Shown here in pieces: positions 9,280 through 18,626 of a stretch of DNA of 64,000 bases. Within the stretch, counting starts at the first letter, position 1; each line of letters begins with the position of its first letter. Origin of the DNA: Synechococcus sp. PROS-9-1 (lineage in GTDB: Bacteria; Cyanobacteriota; Cyanobacteriia; PCC-6307; Cyanobiaceae); the NCBI RefSeq assembly GCF_014279775.1, contig NZ_CP047961.1:1178001-1242000 (forward strand), given 5' to 3'. A program made the position numbers and the translations under genes. The notes under the pieces are model-generated. The model ran no database searches. It was not told the origin of the DNA and saw nothing but the letters and a program-made list of their open reading frames with translations.

Positions 9280-10632
9280 TCAATTGGCGTTGCGATCCCA
9301 TCCTTCCTTGATCAATTGCTTCGCACGACCAATCGCAAGGGATCCATCGGGAACAGCTTTAGTGATCGTGGACCCTGCTCCAATCGTGACATTTTTTCCG
9401 ATCACAACAGGAGCGACCAAGACGGAGTTGGCCCCCGTCTTACTGCCCTCGCCAATCACCGTGAGATGTTTATTCTTGCCGTCATAGTTGGCCGTAATCG
9501 TGCCAGCTCCCACATTCACATTGGCGCCTAATTCCGCGTCACCGATGTAACTGAGGTGATTCACCTTGCTGCCAACGGCGATCACACTCTTTTTAATCTC
9601 AACAAAATTGCCAATTTTGCAGGAATCACCAATCGTGGTGCCAGGTCGGAGATGGGCGAAGGGACCAATCTCAACAGCATTACCAACGCGTGCATCGCGC
9701 ACCACGGAGTGCACGACCGTGACATCGCAACCGAGTTCGGCATTGTCCAGCAAACTGCCTGGACCTAGCCGGCAGTGATCTCCAATCCGGCAGGCGCCAC
9801 GAAAATGGGTTTGTGGTTCGATCACCACGTCACAGCCAAAGCTGCAGTCTTCGCTCAGGGTGCAACTGGCCGGGTCCACAAAGGTCACACCCTCATCCAT
9901 CCAGTGATCACGCAACCGCTGCTGCAAAACACCCTCACACTGCGCCAATTGCCTGCGGTTGTTGATTCCATTTACCTCATCGGGGTCGCTCACCTCCATC
10001 TGCATCGCCACATCTAAGAGCTGCACCGTGTCGGTGAGGTAGAGCTCGCCCTGATCGTTGTCGGTGCTCAATTTAGGCAACACTTCAGCCAACTTTGCCC
10101 AGTTGAAGCAATAGATCCCTGCATTGGTGAGGTTGTTGGTCCGCTGCTCATCGCTGCAATCACGATGTTCGATAATTCCGCTCACCAGACCATTGGCATC
10201 GGCAAAGACTCGGCCATAACCAGTGGGATCATCAAGCTTTGCCGTTAATAAAGTCACATCGGCCTTGCTGTTGCGGTGAGTGCTTACCAACGCATCAATG
10301 GTCTCGGCTCGCAGAAGTGGAACATCACCGTTCAGCACTAACAATTCACCCTGAAAGCCCTGCAGGGGAGTCAACAACTGCTGGACAGCATGCCCTGTAC
10401 CGTTCTGTGGCTGTTGCAGCACGAATTCAAGCCCGCCATTTGAGCTGAGCTGCGCTTCCACACGCTCAGCTTGATGGCCAACGATCAGCAGCCTGCGCTC
10501 TGGCGCGAGGTTCCTGACACTGGCGAGCACGCGCTCCACCAAGGTGGCCCCAGCTAGGGGTTGAAGCACCTTTGGGAGCGCGCTTTTCATGCGAGTGCCT
10601 TTCCCAGCAGCAAGAACGGCAACGGCGAGCAT
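9280..10632 (-). CDS. glmU: bifunctional N-acetylglucosamine-1-phosphate uridyltransferase / glucosamine-1-phosphate acetyltransferase
   Basis: Makes UDP-GlcNAc for peptidoglycan and lipopolysaccharide. The N-terminal half has the nucleotidyltransferase signature [25 protein letters not shown], and a GYGRV loop. The C-terminal half is a left-handed beta helix of hexapeptide repeats with [21 protein letters not shown] and the catalytic-region motif [10 protein letters not shown] and ANYDGKNKH. At 450 residues it has the usual length. Its promoter must lie in the long AT-rich region beyond 10632. Confidence 0.97.
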   Translation of the reverse strand: MLAVAVLAAGKGTRMKSALPKVLQPLAGATLVERVLASVRNLAPERRLLIVGHQAERVEAQLSSNGGLEFVLQQPQNGTGHAVQQLLTPLQGFQGELLVLNGDVPLLRAETIDALVSTHRNSKADVTLLTAKLDDPTGYGRVFADANGLVSGIIEHRDCSDEQRTNNLTNAGIYCFNWAKLAEVLPKLSTDNDQGELYLTDTVQLLDVAMQMEVSDPDEVNGINNRRQLAQCEGVLQQRLRDHWMDEGVTFVDPASCTLSEDCSFGCDVVIEPQTHFRGACRIGDHCRLGPGSLLDNAELGCDVTVVHSVVRDARVGNAVEIGPFAHLRPGTTIGDSCKIGNFVEIKKSVIAVGSKVNHLSYIGDAELGANVNVGAGTITANYDGKNKHLTVIGEGSKTGANSVLVAPVVIGKNVTIGAGSTITKAVPDGSLAIGRAKQLIKEGWDRNAN

Positions 10633-11783
10633 GAGTAGGGAGCAAGACCGGCGAAATCTACCGGTGGAAGCTCAGCCTGTGAACACAAGAACAGGCCATC
10701 GGATCAAACTGCCGTTGAATTCTTAACCCCATAAACAACAAATAAGGAATACCCACTGCTCCTAAAACAGCTTATTCAATGCAGAACCATTGAAAGTCAT
10801 GCAAAAACGACTACAACACCGCCCAACAATCAGAAAAGATACAAATCACTGCAAAAAAATAAGAATGCAAACAAAATATCGCTTGATTCACATCCTTCGA
10901 AAGCTGGGGACTGCAGAGGCGTATACATAGCAACATAAAATAAACAAAAATCAAACGGCATCATCTAATACATCACCATGCACCATGATAATTAAATGCT
11001 GGAGAAAGCCATGATTGAAAAGAAAATTGAAAAAAGTTCAAGTTCAGATGTCTGATCAGTGTCATAGCCTTTTAAAAGAGTAAGCAAATGCATGGAATAT
11101 GACAATGTCAGAAGTAATGTATGAATGCACAAGGCATCATATTCACAAACATTCCAATACTTGCGAATACATAGACGGACTTTTTCGGTTTAAGGATGTA
11201 AAAAAAAAGATAAGCGTTTATCGAAAGACTGCTATAGCTGTGCATGCTTTTCCTGCAACCACATCACGAGCTGCAGAACAGGGATCTACCAGGGGAACTG
11301 GGAAATAAATCCAGGCCTTGAGAGCTATACAGGCACAAATCAGCGAAATTGAAATAATAAACAATATTATTTGCTGCCAGCCACATGCTTTTACGAACTG
11401 ACAAGAAACGTGAAACCATCACAAGCTAAAATCTCAGGAATAATTTTGTAAGAAATTTGCCACATCAAGAGAATTCCTACAAAGGAAGCAAATTATCTAG
11501 ATTCATTGATCAAGCAAATGAAGCCATTTATTTTGTCGAAGAACGAGAGCGCTTAGGTATTAAGATCACAGACGCGGATCATTCCCATCCATCAAAGAAG
11601 AACAAGAAAAAATCACACGTATTCGCAAAAGCTATGCAAGCCTTAGGCAGTCTGACTTAATAGAGCATGCCAAAGAAGCAATATTATCAACAAACGATGA
11701 ATAGCAAGCTTAAGGTATTCATGCAATATAAAGCCTAAAACAATGCGGATATTAATCAGACTATGTTCAATACTTATGGATAT
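10633..11783. other. 1.15-kb AT-rich region without a convincing gene
   Basis: This stretch is visibly richer in A and T than its neighbours. Two short open frames occur (11099-11308 and 11457-11660, both +). The second, starting at TTG 11457, gives a helical, lysine-rich peptide (RFIDQANEAIYFVEERERLGIKI region) that is protein-like, but it has no ATG and no good ribosome binding site. I see no tRNA, no clear terminator and no known riboswitch. It holds the promoter region of glmU and the 3' end region of the mnmC-like gene. Confidence 0.5.
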
Positions 11784-12728
11784 TTAAGAATTGCAAGCTT
11801 GTCTCGCCAATCCCCACTTACGCTGCCAAGCGCTGGTGCTTGGCAGATCAACAAAAGCCTGTTCGTGTTGGCGTCGCTTCAAAATCAAAGCGGCCGTATC
11901 AGTACCTGTCGGGTCTCGGTAAGGCACACCCGCCCGCGTCTGCAGATGCTCCTCTTCCATCTCGCTCAAGCCACGCCAACCAGGTCCAATGTCAGGTGAA
12001 TATTGCTCATATTCGTTGGGGCGCAACGCCAAGGTCCCAGAGCTCCACCCCGCAACGTCTCCTGGCTTTGGAAGAAGCGAGCGCAACTCAAGGCCGGCAA
12101 GGCGCAAATTATTCCGCACTGCTGCTGCTCTGCAATAGGTCAACAACCGTCCCCCCGGTGCGAGTAGAGCTGCAAGACTCTGGATAAATTCCTCACTCCA
12201 GAGCTGGGGACATTTCCCAGGTGAAAAGGCGTCCAACAGGATCAAATCCAGACGTAAATCCTTTGGTATGTACTGAAGCTGCTGACGCGCATCACCCCAG
12301 AGCATTTGAACCGACTGCTGACGACGCGAATCCTGCCAATAACCATCAGCAGAGAGAGCCCCTAGACAAGCGACAACATGCTCAGGCCAAAGAGCAATAA
12401 AACTGGGCTCAGCGAGGGCCAACCGCAAAGGCGCTCGATCGAGTTCCAACGCCCAGCATTGCAAGTTTGGTCCACCCACATTGGGGAGGGCCGCCATCAG
12501 TGCAGCCGTGTTGTAGCCCAGCCCGAAACAAACATCTAAAACGCGTAAACAACGCCCGCTGGGAAAGCGATCGAGCTGCGCCGGCAGCACAAACTTGCTG
12601 TTTGCTTCTTCCAGAGCGCCGCAAGAACTATGGAAGCTTTCAGCAAAGCTGTTGCTGTGCAAACTGAAGCTTCCGTCTGCTGTGAAGCGGGTACTAAGCA
12701 CAGCTGGGTCAGAGACGCAATCTCTCAA
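11784..12728 (-). CDS. MnmC-type SAM-dependent methyltransferase (DUF752)
   Basis: Resembles the methyltransferase half of MnmC, which finishes the mnm5s2U modification at the wobble base of tRNA. The 314 residues carry a SAM-binding [14 protein letters not shown] motif (63-76) and the DUF752 signature [21 protein letters not shown] (161-181), followed by [17 protein letters not shown]. The FAD oxidoreductase domain of the two-domain enterobacterial enzyme is absent, as is normal in cyanobacteria. Its start overlaps the 3' end of aroA by 20 bases on the same strand, so the two are probably cotranscribed. Confidence 0.85.
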   Translation of the reverse strand: MRDCVSDPAVLSTRFTADGSFSLHSNSFAESFHSSCGALEEANSKFVLPAQLDRFPSGRCLRVLDVCFGLGYNTAALMAALPNVGGPNLQCWALELDRAPLRLALAEPSFIALWPEHVVACLGALSADGYWQDSRRQQSVQMLWGDARQQLQYIPKDLRLDLILLDAFSPGKCPQLWSEEFIQSLAALLAPGGRLLTYCRAAAVRNNLRLAGLELRSLLPKPGDVAGWSSGTLALRPNEYEQYSPDIGPGWRGLSEMEEEHLQTRAGVPYRDPTGTDTAALILKRRQHEQAFVDLPSTSAWQRKWGLARQACNS

Positions 12729-14091
12729 GATCGTCCCAGAAAGTGGGATAACTCACAGCCGCTGCTTCGCTGCGAGAAATTCTTGAATCACCCTCAGCCA
12801 TTAAGCCAGCAATAGCAAGACTCATCGCAACGCGGTGGTCTGTCTCACTATCCAATTCAGCACCTTTTAAAGAGCGGCCACCACGAATCGTGAGACCATC
12901 GGGATGCTCATCAATGTCCGCGCCCATGGCCTTAAGTTGCCGGGCCATCACAGCGAGTCGATCCGTTTCTTTCACACGCAGCTCAGCTGCACCGCTGATG
13001 TGACTTTCTCCATCACAAAAACAAGCCGCGACACTCAGAATCGGAACCTCATCCACCAAGCGCGGCATAATTTCTTCTCCAAACTGAAAGGCCTTAAGGG
13101 GGCCATGACTCACCTGTAGATCGCCAACAGGTTCACCGGCAACATCGCGGCGATTCAACACCTCAATCGAGGCGCCCATCATCTCCAACACTTCAAGAAT
13201 TCCAGTGCGCGTGGGATTTAATCCCACATTTTCCACGGTAATCTTGGCGCCAGGAACGAGAGCACCAGCCACAAGCCAGAAAGCAGCAGAACTGATATCT
13301 CCCGGAACAACAACATGCTGTCCTTTCAATGTGGCGCCTGGACGAACCAAAATATGCCGGCCCATCTCACCACCCACTTCAAGGTCAGCACCAAAAGCTC
13401 TAAGCATGCGCTCGCTGTGATCACGGGAGTGAGCAGGCTCAATCACACTCGTTGATCCATCTGCCGTGAGCGCGGCCAGCAAAATGGCTGATTTCACTTG
13501 AGCGCTGGCAACAGGCGTCCCCACAACAGCGCCCCTCAACCTCTGCCCTTGAACAGCCAGCGGAGCTAAATTTCCTCGATCTCGACCGCGCACATCCGCC
13601 CCTAACAAGGAGAGCGGCTGACCAACCCTGTTCATCGGACGACGACAAAGAGAGGCGTCACCGGTCAAAACAAAATGGCGCCCTTCACGTCCGGCGAGAA
13701 GACCAAGCATCAACCGCATGGTGGTTCCGGAGTTGCCACAATCGAGAATCTCCGAAGGCTCTTGCAATCCATCAAGGCCAACACCCTCAATGGTCACCAT
13801 TTCACCGCTCTTAATCGGCGAAATCGTTGTCCCCATCGAGCGCAGACAAGCAGCACTACTCATCGGATCCTCTGCTGGCAAAAGACCTTCGATAGTGGTT
13901 GTGCCCTCAGCAATAGCGCCGAAGAGAAGAGCGCGATGAGAAATAGATTTATCGCCTGGAACGCGGACCCGACCATGGAGGCTGCCACCTGCTTTCAGAT
14001 CCCTTGGGAAGCCATTTGAGCCCGACACCGATGAGCAGCCTGTAGGTAATGAAAACGATCCTATTAGCTCGAACTTCAAAGGCTCTTGCAT
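12709..14091 (-). CDS. aroA: 3-phosphoshikimate 1-carboxyvinyltransferase (EPSP synthase)
   Basis: Sixth step of the shikimate pathway, joining PEP and shikimate-3-phosphate. The motifs are [71 protein letters not shown], and [23 protein letters not shown] near the C-terminus. The total is 460 residues. The first 30 residues (to [11 protein letters not shown]) are extra compared with many homologues, so the real start could be further in. It is first in a two-gene unit with the mnmC-like gene. Confidence 0.95.
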   Translation of the reverse strand: MQEPLKFELIGSFSLPTGCSSVSGSNGFPRDLKAGGSLHGRVRVPGDKSISHRALLFGAIAEGTTTIEGLLPAEDPMSSAACLRSMGTTISPIKSGEMVTIEGVGLDGLQEPSEILDCGNSGTTMRLMLGLLAGREGRHFVLTGDASLCRRPMNRVGQPLSLLGADVRGRDRGNLAPLAVQGQRLRGAVVGTPVASAQVKSAILLAALTADGSTSVIEPAHSRDHSERMLRAFGADLEVGGEMGRHILVRPGATLKGQHVVVPGDISSAAFWLVAGALVPGAKITVENVGLNPTRTGILEVLEMMGASIEVLNRRDVAGEPVGDLQVSHGPLKAFQFGEEIMPRLVDEVPILSVAACFCDGESHISGAAELRVKETDRLAVMARQLKAMGADIDEHPDGLTIRGGRSLKGAELDSETDHRVAMSLAIAGLMAEGDSRISRSEAAAVSYPTFWDDLERLRL

Positions 14092-14368
14092 TTAGTTGAA
14101 GTTGTCACCAACTCCTGCTGCAAGACCAAGATTCTGCGGGTGACACCTACTAAAACATGACAATAATGAGCAAATAAACAAGAAATCAACATCAACAGCC
14201 AAGAGATATCACTCATCCATTAATGAATAAGCTTATTCTTATAGAGACAACAAACAATTCAAAGAAGTTAATACGACAGATACATCCTTAATCAAAGCCA
14301 CTGGAAGCCCAGCGCCCTGCTTATCATTTTATACATTCTCTTGATTCATATGATGGTCAACGTGTCGC
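14092..14368. other. aroA upstream region, nothing coding seen
   Basis: AT-rich spacer between the aroA start and the putative promoter of the small Crp-like ORF. No open frame of interest, no tRNA and no clear hairpin with a T-run was seen. It should contain the aroA promoter on the minus strand. Confidence 0.4.
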
Positions 14369-14374
14369 TATAAT
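14369..14374 (+). promoter_or_regulatory. putative -10 box before the half-length Crp-like ORF
   Basis: A perfect TATAAT lies 36 bases before the TTG at 14410. There is no good -35 at 17 bases; TTGATT at 14341-14346 is 22 bases away. The position suits a short leader and supports transcription of the ORF that follows. Assignment is by pattern only. Confidence 0.35.
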
Positions 14375-14409
14375 TGTATAAACTTCAAAAATAAATCGTT
14401 AGGCATCAA

Positions 14410-14727
14410 TTGCATAGCCTCAAAAGGGGTCAGAGTTTAGATGTCACATTCCAAGATTTTGATGAATCCAAGAGCTGCAAATTTTTAAAAATAGACGAGG
14501 GGGTGTTACGAATCAGCCTTATTTCAACAATCAATAATGAGATATTTCCGATTGGTTTTTTTAGTTCAGAATGGCTAAAAGTTGAAAACGACAGGCTGAG
14601 AGACTTTTCTCTTCGGATGGAAGCCTTAAATGAAGTCAACTTCAAAATCATATTCACATGTGGTCCCAACACGAAAGTAAGCTCAATTTTCCATAATCAC
14701 TGGCTATCGTCTTCATATAACACCTAA
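14410..14727 (+). CDS. possible half-length Crp-like sensor domain protein
   Basis: A 105-residue frame starting at TTG, with a weak AGG six bases upstream. Its middle (KIDEGVLRISLIS, NNEIFPIGFFSSEWLKV, then RMEALNEVNFKI) follows the strand pattern of the N-terminal effector domain of Crp/Fnr regulators. It aligns in style with the two full Crp proteins of this window (VRGIVKLSCLNEQGDDVLLAIAG and LEGIARVYCPCEE). It has no DNA-binding helix-turn-helix. The 3' end overlaps the Crp gene at 14724 tail to tail by four bases. An open frame this long is improbable by chance in AT-rich DNA, but it may be a remnant rather than a working gene. Confidence 0.45.
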   Translation: MHSLKRGQSLDVTFQDFDESKSCKFLKIDEGVLRISLISTINNEIFPIGFFSSEWLKVENDRLRDFSLRMEALNEVNFKIIFTCGPNTKVSSIFHNHWLSSSYNT

Positions 14728-15317
14728 AAGCCAAGTGGGCTCGATTCAATCAAGCTAGGAGACAGCTTCATAGAAGCTTCCCCAGAGTTTGTCACCAACA
14801 TTTCACCATTGCGCAGTTTGGAAATCAAGCGAGTTGAAGTTACTCTGGTGGAACCAATCAGTTCACCAATTCGGTCGTGAGTGAGGCGAAAGGGAAGATT
14901 GCACCATTCTCCGTAGCGCCTACCCAATCGATTCACTAAGAGACTCAGTAAGGCATGAAGGCGTTGCTCCGCTTGTCCTAAGTGACGAATTCTGAGCAGT
15001 TGCAACGTCCACTCGTTCACAGAGTCATAACCATTGGGTGAGGGCTCTATCGATTTCGTCTCGATTCTCAGTGGAGTCATGGCTTCGACGCAAATGCCAT
15101 CACTGCACAAGCAATCCGTTCTGAGCTGGTCGCCCGTCTGCAGGAAGGCAAGGGTCATTCCCTCTGTCTCTTCACAAGGGCAATAGACCCTGGCAATTCC
15201 CTCAAGCACATTTAATTTCATACCATCACTGCGACCGTGGGTATCCACAAGCACGGTTTGCCCTGTGGGGATTTGAATCGATGACGTGGGGTCGTCAGGC
15301 AGGAAGCGGAAGCTCAC
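14724..15317 (-). CDS. Crp/Fnr family transcriptional regulator
   Basis: A 197-residue regulator with an N-terminal cupin-like effector domain (about 10-95), a dimerisation helix (LLRIRHLGQAEQRLHALLSLLVNRLG) and a C-terminal HTH of the Crp type (RLTHDRIGELIGSTRVTSTRLISKL, about 144-168). The residues that bind cAMP phosphate in Crp are not evident, so the ligand is unknown. It is not NtcA by sequence. It sits upstream of porin 1 in the opposite direction and faces the half-length Crp-like ORF, so a local regulatory role is possible but unproven. Confidence 0.85.
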   Translation of the reverse strand: MSFRFLPDDPTSSIQIPTGQTVLVDTHGRSDGMKLNVLEGIARVYCPCEETEGMTLAFLQTGDQLRTDCLCSDGICVEAMTPLRIETKSIEPSPNGYDSVNEWTLQLLRIRHLGQAEQRLHALLSLLVNRLGRRYGEWCNLPFRLTHDRIGELIGSTRVTSTRLISKLRNGEMLVTNSGEASMKLSPSLIESSPLGF

Positions 15318-15585
15318 GGGGTGGTTTAAACGCTAATGAGAATTGATAGCAACATAGACCAAACAAGCCCCTTTCTGCAATCGATTCGCAATAGCGATTG
15401 CTTGTTGAAGACGAAGGTGTGCGATCTCGACCTGTTTTGGTCCAAAACAACTGACTTTGCGTCTGATCACTGACAGAAGCACCCCTACCTTCAATGGAAT
15501 CCCGTCTAACAAAAACAAACGCGACTGCCACGAGTGTTGCGAGAGCGAGCAAAGAGGCTCTAAGAAAGAAACTTGGAATGTACAA
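15295..15585 (-). pseudogene. possible frameshifted small membrane protein
   Basis: The frame from TTG 15585 gives a clear membrane helix (FFLRASLLALATLVAVAFVFV) followed by implausible sequence. A second frame on the same strand (15518-15333) gives a sensible tail with KQVEIAHLRLQQAIAIANRLQKG, ending at TAG 15333. One base removed between them would join helix and tail into a protein of about 80 residues. I do not know a family for it. Weak call, made only because both halves look protein-like. Confidence 0.25.
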
Positions 15586-15756
15586 TTCTCGAGTGACCTT
15601 AAGAACTATTGTCTAGCTATCCAGAAGAATTAGATCCTGTTCGTATCAAATGACGCGTTGAGATGTGCTTAATGCGTATAAAGATTGTGACGTGTAGAGA
15701 GATGAAAGTGTCTTTTTTACGTCGCAATAAAGGAAAAGAGCAATTAAGTTTGCATC

Positions 15757-15771
15757 GACGCATTTTGCGTC
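15757..15771 (+). promoter_or_regulatory. palindromic hairpin in the porin 1 leader
   Basis: GACGCA-TTT-TGCGTC forms a perfect six-base-pair stem with a three-base loop, ending seven bases before the TGTGAGGA that contains the ribosome binding site of porin 1. It could be an operator or an mRNA leader hairpin; the sequence does not say which. Porin 2 has no such hairpin at this position. Confidence 0.35.
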
Positions 15772-15777
15772 ACCTTT

Positions 15778-15785
15778 TGTGAGGA
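15778..15785 (+). promoter_or_regulatory. Shine-Dalgarno and Yfr1-type pairing site of porin 1
   Basis: TGTGAGGA is the ribosome binding site of porin 1, with GAGGA five bases before the TTG start. It is also complementary to UCCUCACA, the core of the invariant ACUCCUCACAC motif of the cyanobacterial small RNA Yfr1, which is known in Prochlorococcus to repress Som-type porin mRNAs. Targeting here is inference; the yfr1 gene itself is not in the window. Confidence 0.5.
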
Positions 15786-15790
15786 TCAAC

Positions 15791-16238
15791 TTGAAACTTG
15801 TCCGTCAACTGCTGGTGGCCCCAGCTGCCTTGGGCCTTTTGGCTCCTGTGGCTGCTAATGCCACTGAGCTGAACTTCAACGGTGTATCTGACTACGCCGC
15901 CACAGGCGAGCAAGTCACCAGCATCACTCAGTTTTCAGACGTTTACCCAACCGATTGGGCTTATCAGGCTCTTGGCAACCTGATCGAGCGCTACGGCTGT
16001 GTTGCTGGTTACCCCAACGGCACCTTCCGCGGTAACAGGGCAATGACCCGCTTTGAAGCGGCTGCTCTGTTGAACGCATGTCTCGACCGCGTCACTGAAG
16101 TGACCGACGAGCTGAAAATGCTGATGAAAGAGTTCTCTAAAGAACTCGCCATCCTCAAGGGCCGTGTTGACGGACTTGAAGCCAAAGTTGGTGAACTGGA
16201 AGCTCAGCAATTCTCCACCACTACCAAGCTGAAGGGAC
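15791..16238 (+). repeat. inverted repeat with porin 2, copy 1
   Basis: The 5' 448 bases of porin 1 are nearly identical to the reverse complement of 37805-38252. Differences are a handful of single substitutions, for example Gly/Ser and Glu/Gly changes in the SLH segment. Identity ends abruptly after the TTTKLKG codons, beyond which the two barrels differ strongly. This suggests recent gene conversion or strong shared constraint on the export and anchor domain. Confidence 0.85.
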
Positions 16239-17338
16239 AGGCTGACTACTTCATCGGTGGAGTCTCATACGACAACCGTGATGAATGCAACAAAGCTGGT
16301 GCTACTGGCAGTCAAGCCGGCGAATGCGATGACGACGCCTTAAGCTTCTCTTACCGGTTCACTCTTAACCTGAATAGCTCATTCACGGGTAAAGATCTTC
16401 TTTACACGAGATTGAGAACAGGAAATATGGATAACGTCTGGACCCAAACTGACTCATATTTGTCTGATGCAAAGAGTGGTGATAGCACACTCAAAGTCGA
16501 CAAAATGTGGTACACATTCCCTGTGGGTAATGAGTTCATGGTCACTGTAGGTCCTCTGATTGAGAACTACTACATGGTCGAAACACCTACTCGCTACAAA
16601 CCAATCCTTAAAGCCTTCAAGCTTGGTGGATATGGAGCACTGATGGGAGCCAGCACAGGCCAAGGTGCTGGTATCCAATGGCGCCAAGATGTAGCACCTG
16701 GCGAAGCCGCTTTTAACGTAGCTGCCAACTATGTTGCTGATGGTGGTGAAGGTGCAGACAGTAACTCGACAAAGGGCATGTTTGGAGAAGCAACTGATGG
16801 TTATTTCCTAAGCCAAATTGGTTACGGTAATCGCCAATGGTACGTATCAGGACTTTTCGCAAGCAAGCAGGGTGCTGATGGCTCTGATCCAGCCATGGGT
16901 TATTCAACTCCTGAGGCAAAAGATCAGGACGAAGCGTTGAATGTCTACGGACTTCGTGGCTACTGGTCACCAGAAGATGCCGGCATCATTCCAACCATTA
17001 GTGCTGGTCTTGATTTTGGTACTTCTGCTGCAGATGCAACTGGTAAAATCGAAGACACCTTCGGCTGGATGGTTGGTCTGACCTGGGATGATGCCTTTAT
17101 TGAAGGCAACAAACTAGGAGCAGCGGTTGGTAGCTACTCCAGCTACGCAACTAGAATTAAAGGCAATGACAGTCCCGACGATGACAACTTTGCTGGTGAA
17201 GTTTGGTACAACTTCCAAGTCACTGACAACATCGGCATCAAGCCTGCAGTGTTCTGGACTAACGAGGCATATGGTGCCGATTCTACAAAAGGTGCCAACA
17301 AATTTGGTGCTCTTGTCCAAACAACCTTCAAATTCTGA
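15791..17338 (+). CDS. SomB-like outer membrane porin 1 (SLH domain, OprB-type barrel)
   Basis: Major outer membrane channel protein of marine Synechococcus type. It has a signal peptide (KLVRQLLVAPAALGLLAP to ANA), an SLH domain (FSDVYPTDWAYQALGNLIERYGCVAGYP, MTRFEAAALLNACLDRV) anchoring to peptidoglycan, and a short coiled coil (ELAILKGRVDGLEAKVGELEAQQ). A long beta-barrel follows and ends in the aromatic residue of TTFKF, as outer membrane proteins do. I chose the TTG at 15791 because it aligns exactly with the ATG of porin 2 and follows GAGGA by five bases; the GTG at 15779 lies before that site. The first 448 bases nearly match porin 2. A strong terminator follows. Confidence 0.9.
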   Translation: MKLVRQLLVAPAALGLLAPVAANATELNFNGVSDYAATGEQVTSITQFSDVYPTDWAYQALGNLIERYGCVAGYPNGTFRGNRAMTRFEAAALLNACLDRVTEVTDELKMLMKEFSKELAILKGRVDGLEAKVGELEAQQFSTTTKLKGQADYFIGGVSYDNRDECNKAGATGSQAGECDDDALSFSYRFTLNLNSSFTGKDLLYTRLRTGNMDNVWTQTDSYLSDAKSGDSTLKVDKMWYTFPVGNEFMVTVGPLIENYYMVETPTRYKPILKAFKLGGYGALMGASTGQGAGIQWRQDVAPGEAAFNVAANYVADGGEGADSNSTKGMFGEATDGYFLSQIGYGNRQWYVSGLFASKQGADGSDPAMGYSTPEAKDQDEALNVYGLRGYWSPEDAGIIPTISAGLDFGTSAADATGKIEDTFGWMVGLTWDDAFIEGNKLGAAVGSYSSYATRIKGNDSPDDDNFAGEVWYNFQVTDNIGIKPAVFWTNEAYGADSTKGANKFGALVQTTFKF

Positions 17339-17373
17339 TCTAACTTTAGGTTAAATTAAGAAATTATGATTTA

Positions 17374-17401
17374 AGCACCCGTCCTGGGTGCTTTTTTTTT
17401 G
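17374..17401 (+). terminator. Rho-independent terminator of porin 1
   Basis: AGCACCC-GTCCT-GGGTGCT forms a seven-base-pair GC-rich stem and is followed by a run of nine to ten T. It lies about 40 bases after the porin stop. Confidence 0.9.
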
Positions 17402-17484
17402 GAAATCGTTGCTAACAGTACACTTTAGTCAAAATACAGATTAAACAATAACAAATGCTCTTAAAATATTTAAACTATAAGCCA

Positions 17485-17512
17485 TTAAAAAAGCGCCGAT
17501 AGGCGCTCATAA
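17485..17512 (-). terminator. Rho-independent terminator of the small secreted protein gene
   Basis: On the minus strand GAGCGCC-TAT-CGGCGCT is followed by TTTTTTAATGG, giving a compact GC stem with a T-run. It lies about 45 bases downstream of the 17552-17791 gene. Confidence 0.8.
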
Positions 17513-17551
17513 GTGCATCATTAATCCTTGAAAATCAAGGTTTAATAGATT

Positions 17552-17791
17552 TTACCAACAGTTCTCACCCTCACCAATAGGAATACAGATGTCCTGCTCG
17601 GCTGCTTTTTTAGCTGCGGCCTTAGCATCAGAATCTTTCTTAGCTGCAGCATCGAGATCTTGGTCTGTTGACCATTCTTGAAGGCCACCAGCCGGTGTTT
17701 GCTCAGCTTGAGCAGGTTCCACGATTGCTAGTGGACCTGTCAATGCAGCTGTACCAGCAAGAAATATTGAAAGAGCAGTCGACTTTTTCAT
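17552..17791 (-). CDS. small secreted protein with C-terminal GENCW
   Basis: A 79-residue exported protein. MKKSTALSIFLAGTAALTGPLAIVEPAQA is a classic signal peptide with AQA cleavage. The mature part is an Ala/Lys/Asp-rich helix (DLDAAAKKDSDAKAAAKKAAEQ) and ends in DICIPIGEGENCW, with two cysteines that could form a disulfide. I chose the start at MKKS; an upstream ATG at 17806 adds MCSNL. Function is unknown. It has its own terminator and lies convergently behind porin 1. Confidence 0.65.
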   Translation of the reverse strand: MKKSTALSIFLAGTAALTGPLAIVEPAQAEQTPAGGLQEWSTDQDLDAAAKKDSDAKAAAKKAAEQDICIPIGEGENCW

Positions 17792-17856
17792 TAAATTTGA
17801 GCACACATCTCAGTTTACTCAACAGAAAGCAAAAGCCCGAATCTTTTTATACATGC

Positions 17857-18519
17857 CTAGCTGCCTAAACGTCGCAATAGGTTTGTATACGCTAAGAAAA
17901 TCAAATCAAGTTCGTCGCCACGACCGTGCTTTGCCAACATCGCCCGAGCACCACTTTCCAGCTGAAACAGACAAATGCGATCACTTTCGCCTTTAACATA
18001 ACTCTCAATCCAACCCACACAAACTGTGCGAACACCGGTTGTGACAGTGCAAACGCGATGCATCGATGTGCTGGGATAGATCACAATTTCTCCCTGCTTG
18101 ATCTTGATAGGAAAAGACTCCGAAATACTATCGATCTCCAGTTCACCTCCCTCATATTTCGAGTCATCAGTTAAAGAGAGGGTAAAAGACAAATCACTCC
18201 TTCCACTGCTCATATAAGCATTATCAACATGCGAATCATATCCACCATCGCTTTCCGTTTTAGTGACTAAAAATCGGTGAAGCTTGCGAGGAAGGCAAAA
18301 CCCCTTCACGGCAGGGTGATTCCACATTGCACATTCTATGAGCTCATGAATTTCCTTCCGCAATGGAGATTCATAATGAAGCTGTGCATTTCTTTTTCCC
18401 TCCTTAGCGTGGGAACCGGCGGTGATTGAACCATCCTGCCATTCAGCTTCGTTGGCGAGTCTCTCAAGCAATCGTTCACAGGTTGGTTGATCCAGTATTT
18501 GCAATCGCAAATGATTCAT
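17857..18519 (-). CDS. Fe(II)/2-oxoglutarate-dependent dioxygenase, PKHD/PiuC type
   Basis: A 220-residue member of the PKHD-type hydroxylase family (PiuC/YbiX), associated with iron uptake in bacteria; the substrate is unknown. The metal site is visible as His97 and Asp99 in YDSHVDNAYM and His154 in STSMHRVCTV, with Arg164 (TGVRTVCVGW) for 2-oxoglutarate. The GGELEI strand is also typical. It is divergent from the ferric-iron binding protein gene, sharing a 107-base intergenic region, which fits joint iron-dependent control. Confidence 0.88.
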   Translation of the reverse strand: MNHLRLQILDQPTCERLLERLANEAEWQDGSITAGSHAKEGKRNAQLHYESPLRKEIHELIECAMWNHPAVKGFCLPRKLHRFLVTKTESDGGYDSHVDNAYMSSGRSDLSFTLSLTDDSKYEGGELEIDSISESFPIKIKQGEIVIYPSTSMHRVCTVTTGVRTVCVGWIESYVKGESDRICLFQLESGARAMLAKHGRGDELDLIFLAYTNLLRRLGS

Positions 18520-18599
18520 TGTTAAGTCCTTTCATCTCTGGAATAGTCAGCGAAGCGTAGCCGTGTGACAAATGATTCGCTTGAGTCGCAGAAGGATTC

Positions 18600-18605
18600 T
18601 ATAAT
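18600..18605 (+). promoter_or_regulatory. putative -10 box of the iron-binding protein gene
   Basis: TATAAT lies 21 bases before the ATG at 18627 in the shared intergenic region of the divergent iron genes. It is followed by AATAATGCTTTATT, an imperfect AT-rich inverted repeat that could be part of a Fur site. I cannot confirm a Fur box by eye. Confidence 0.4.
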
Positions 18606-18626
18606 AAAAAATAATGCTTTATTGAG

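Noticed and set aside
11099-11308. 69-codon frame in the AT-rich region
   Set aside because: No ribosome binding site and no protein-like pattern; such frames are expected in AT-rich DNA of this length.
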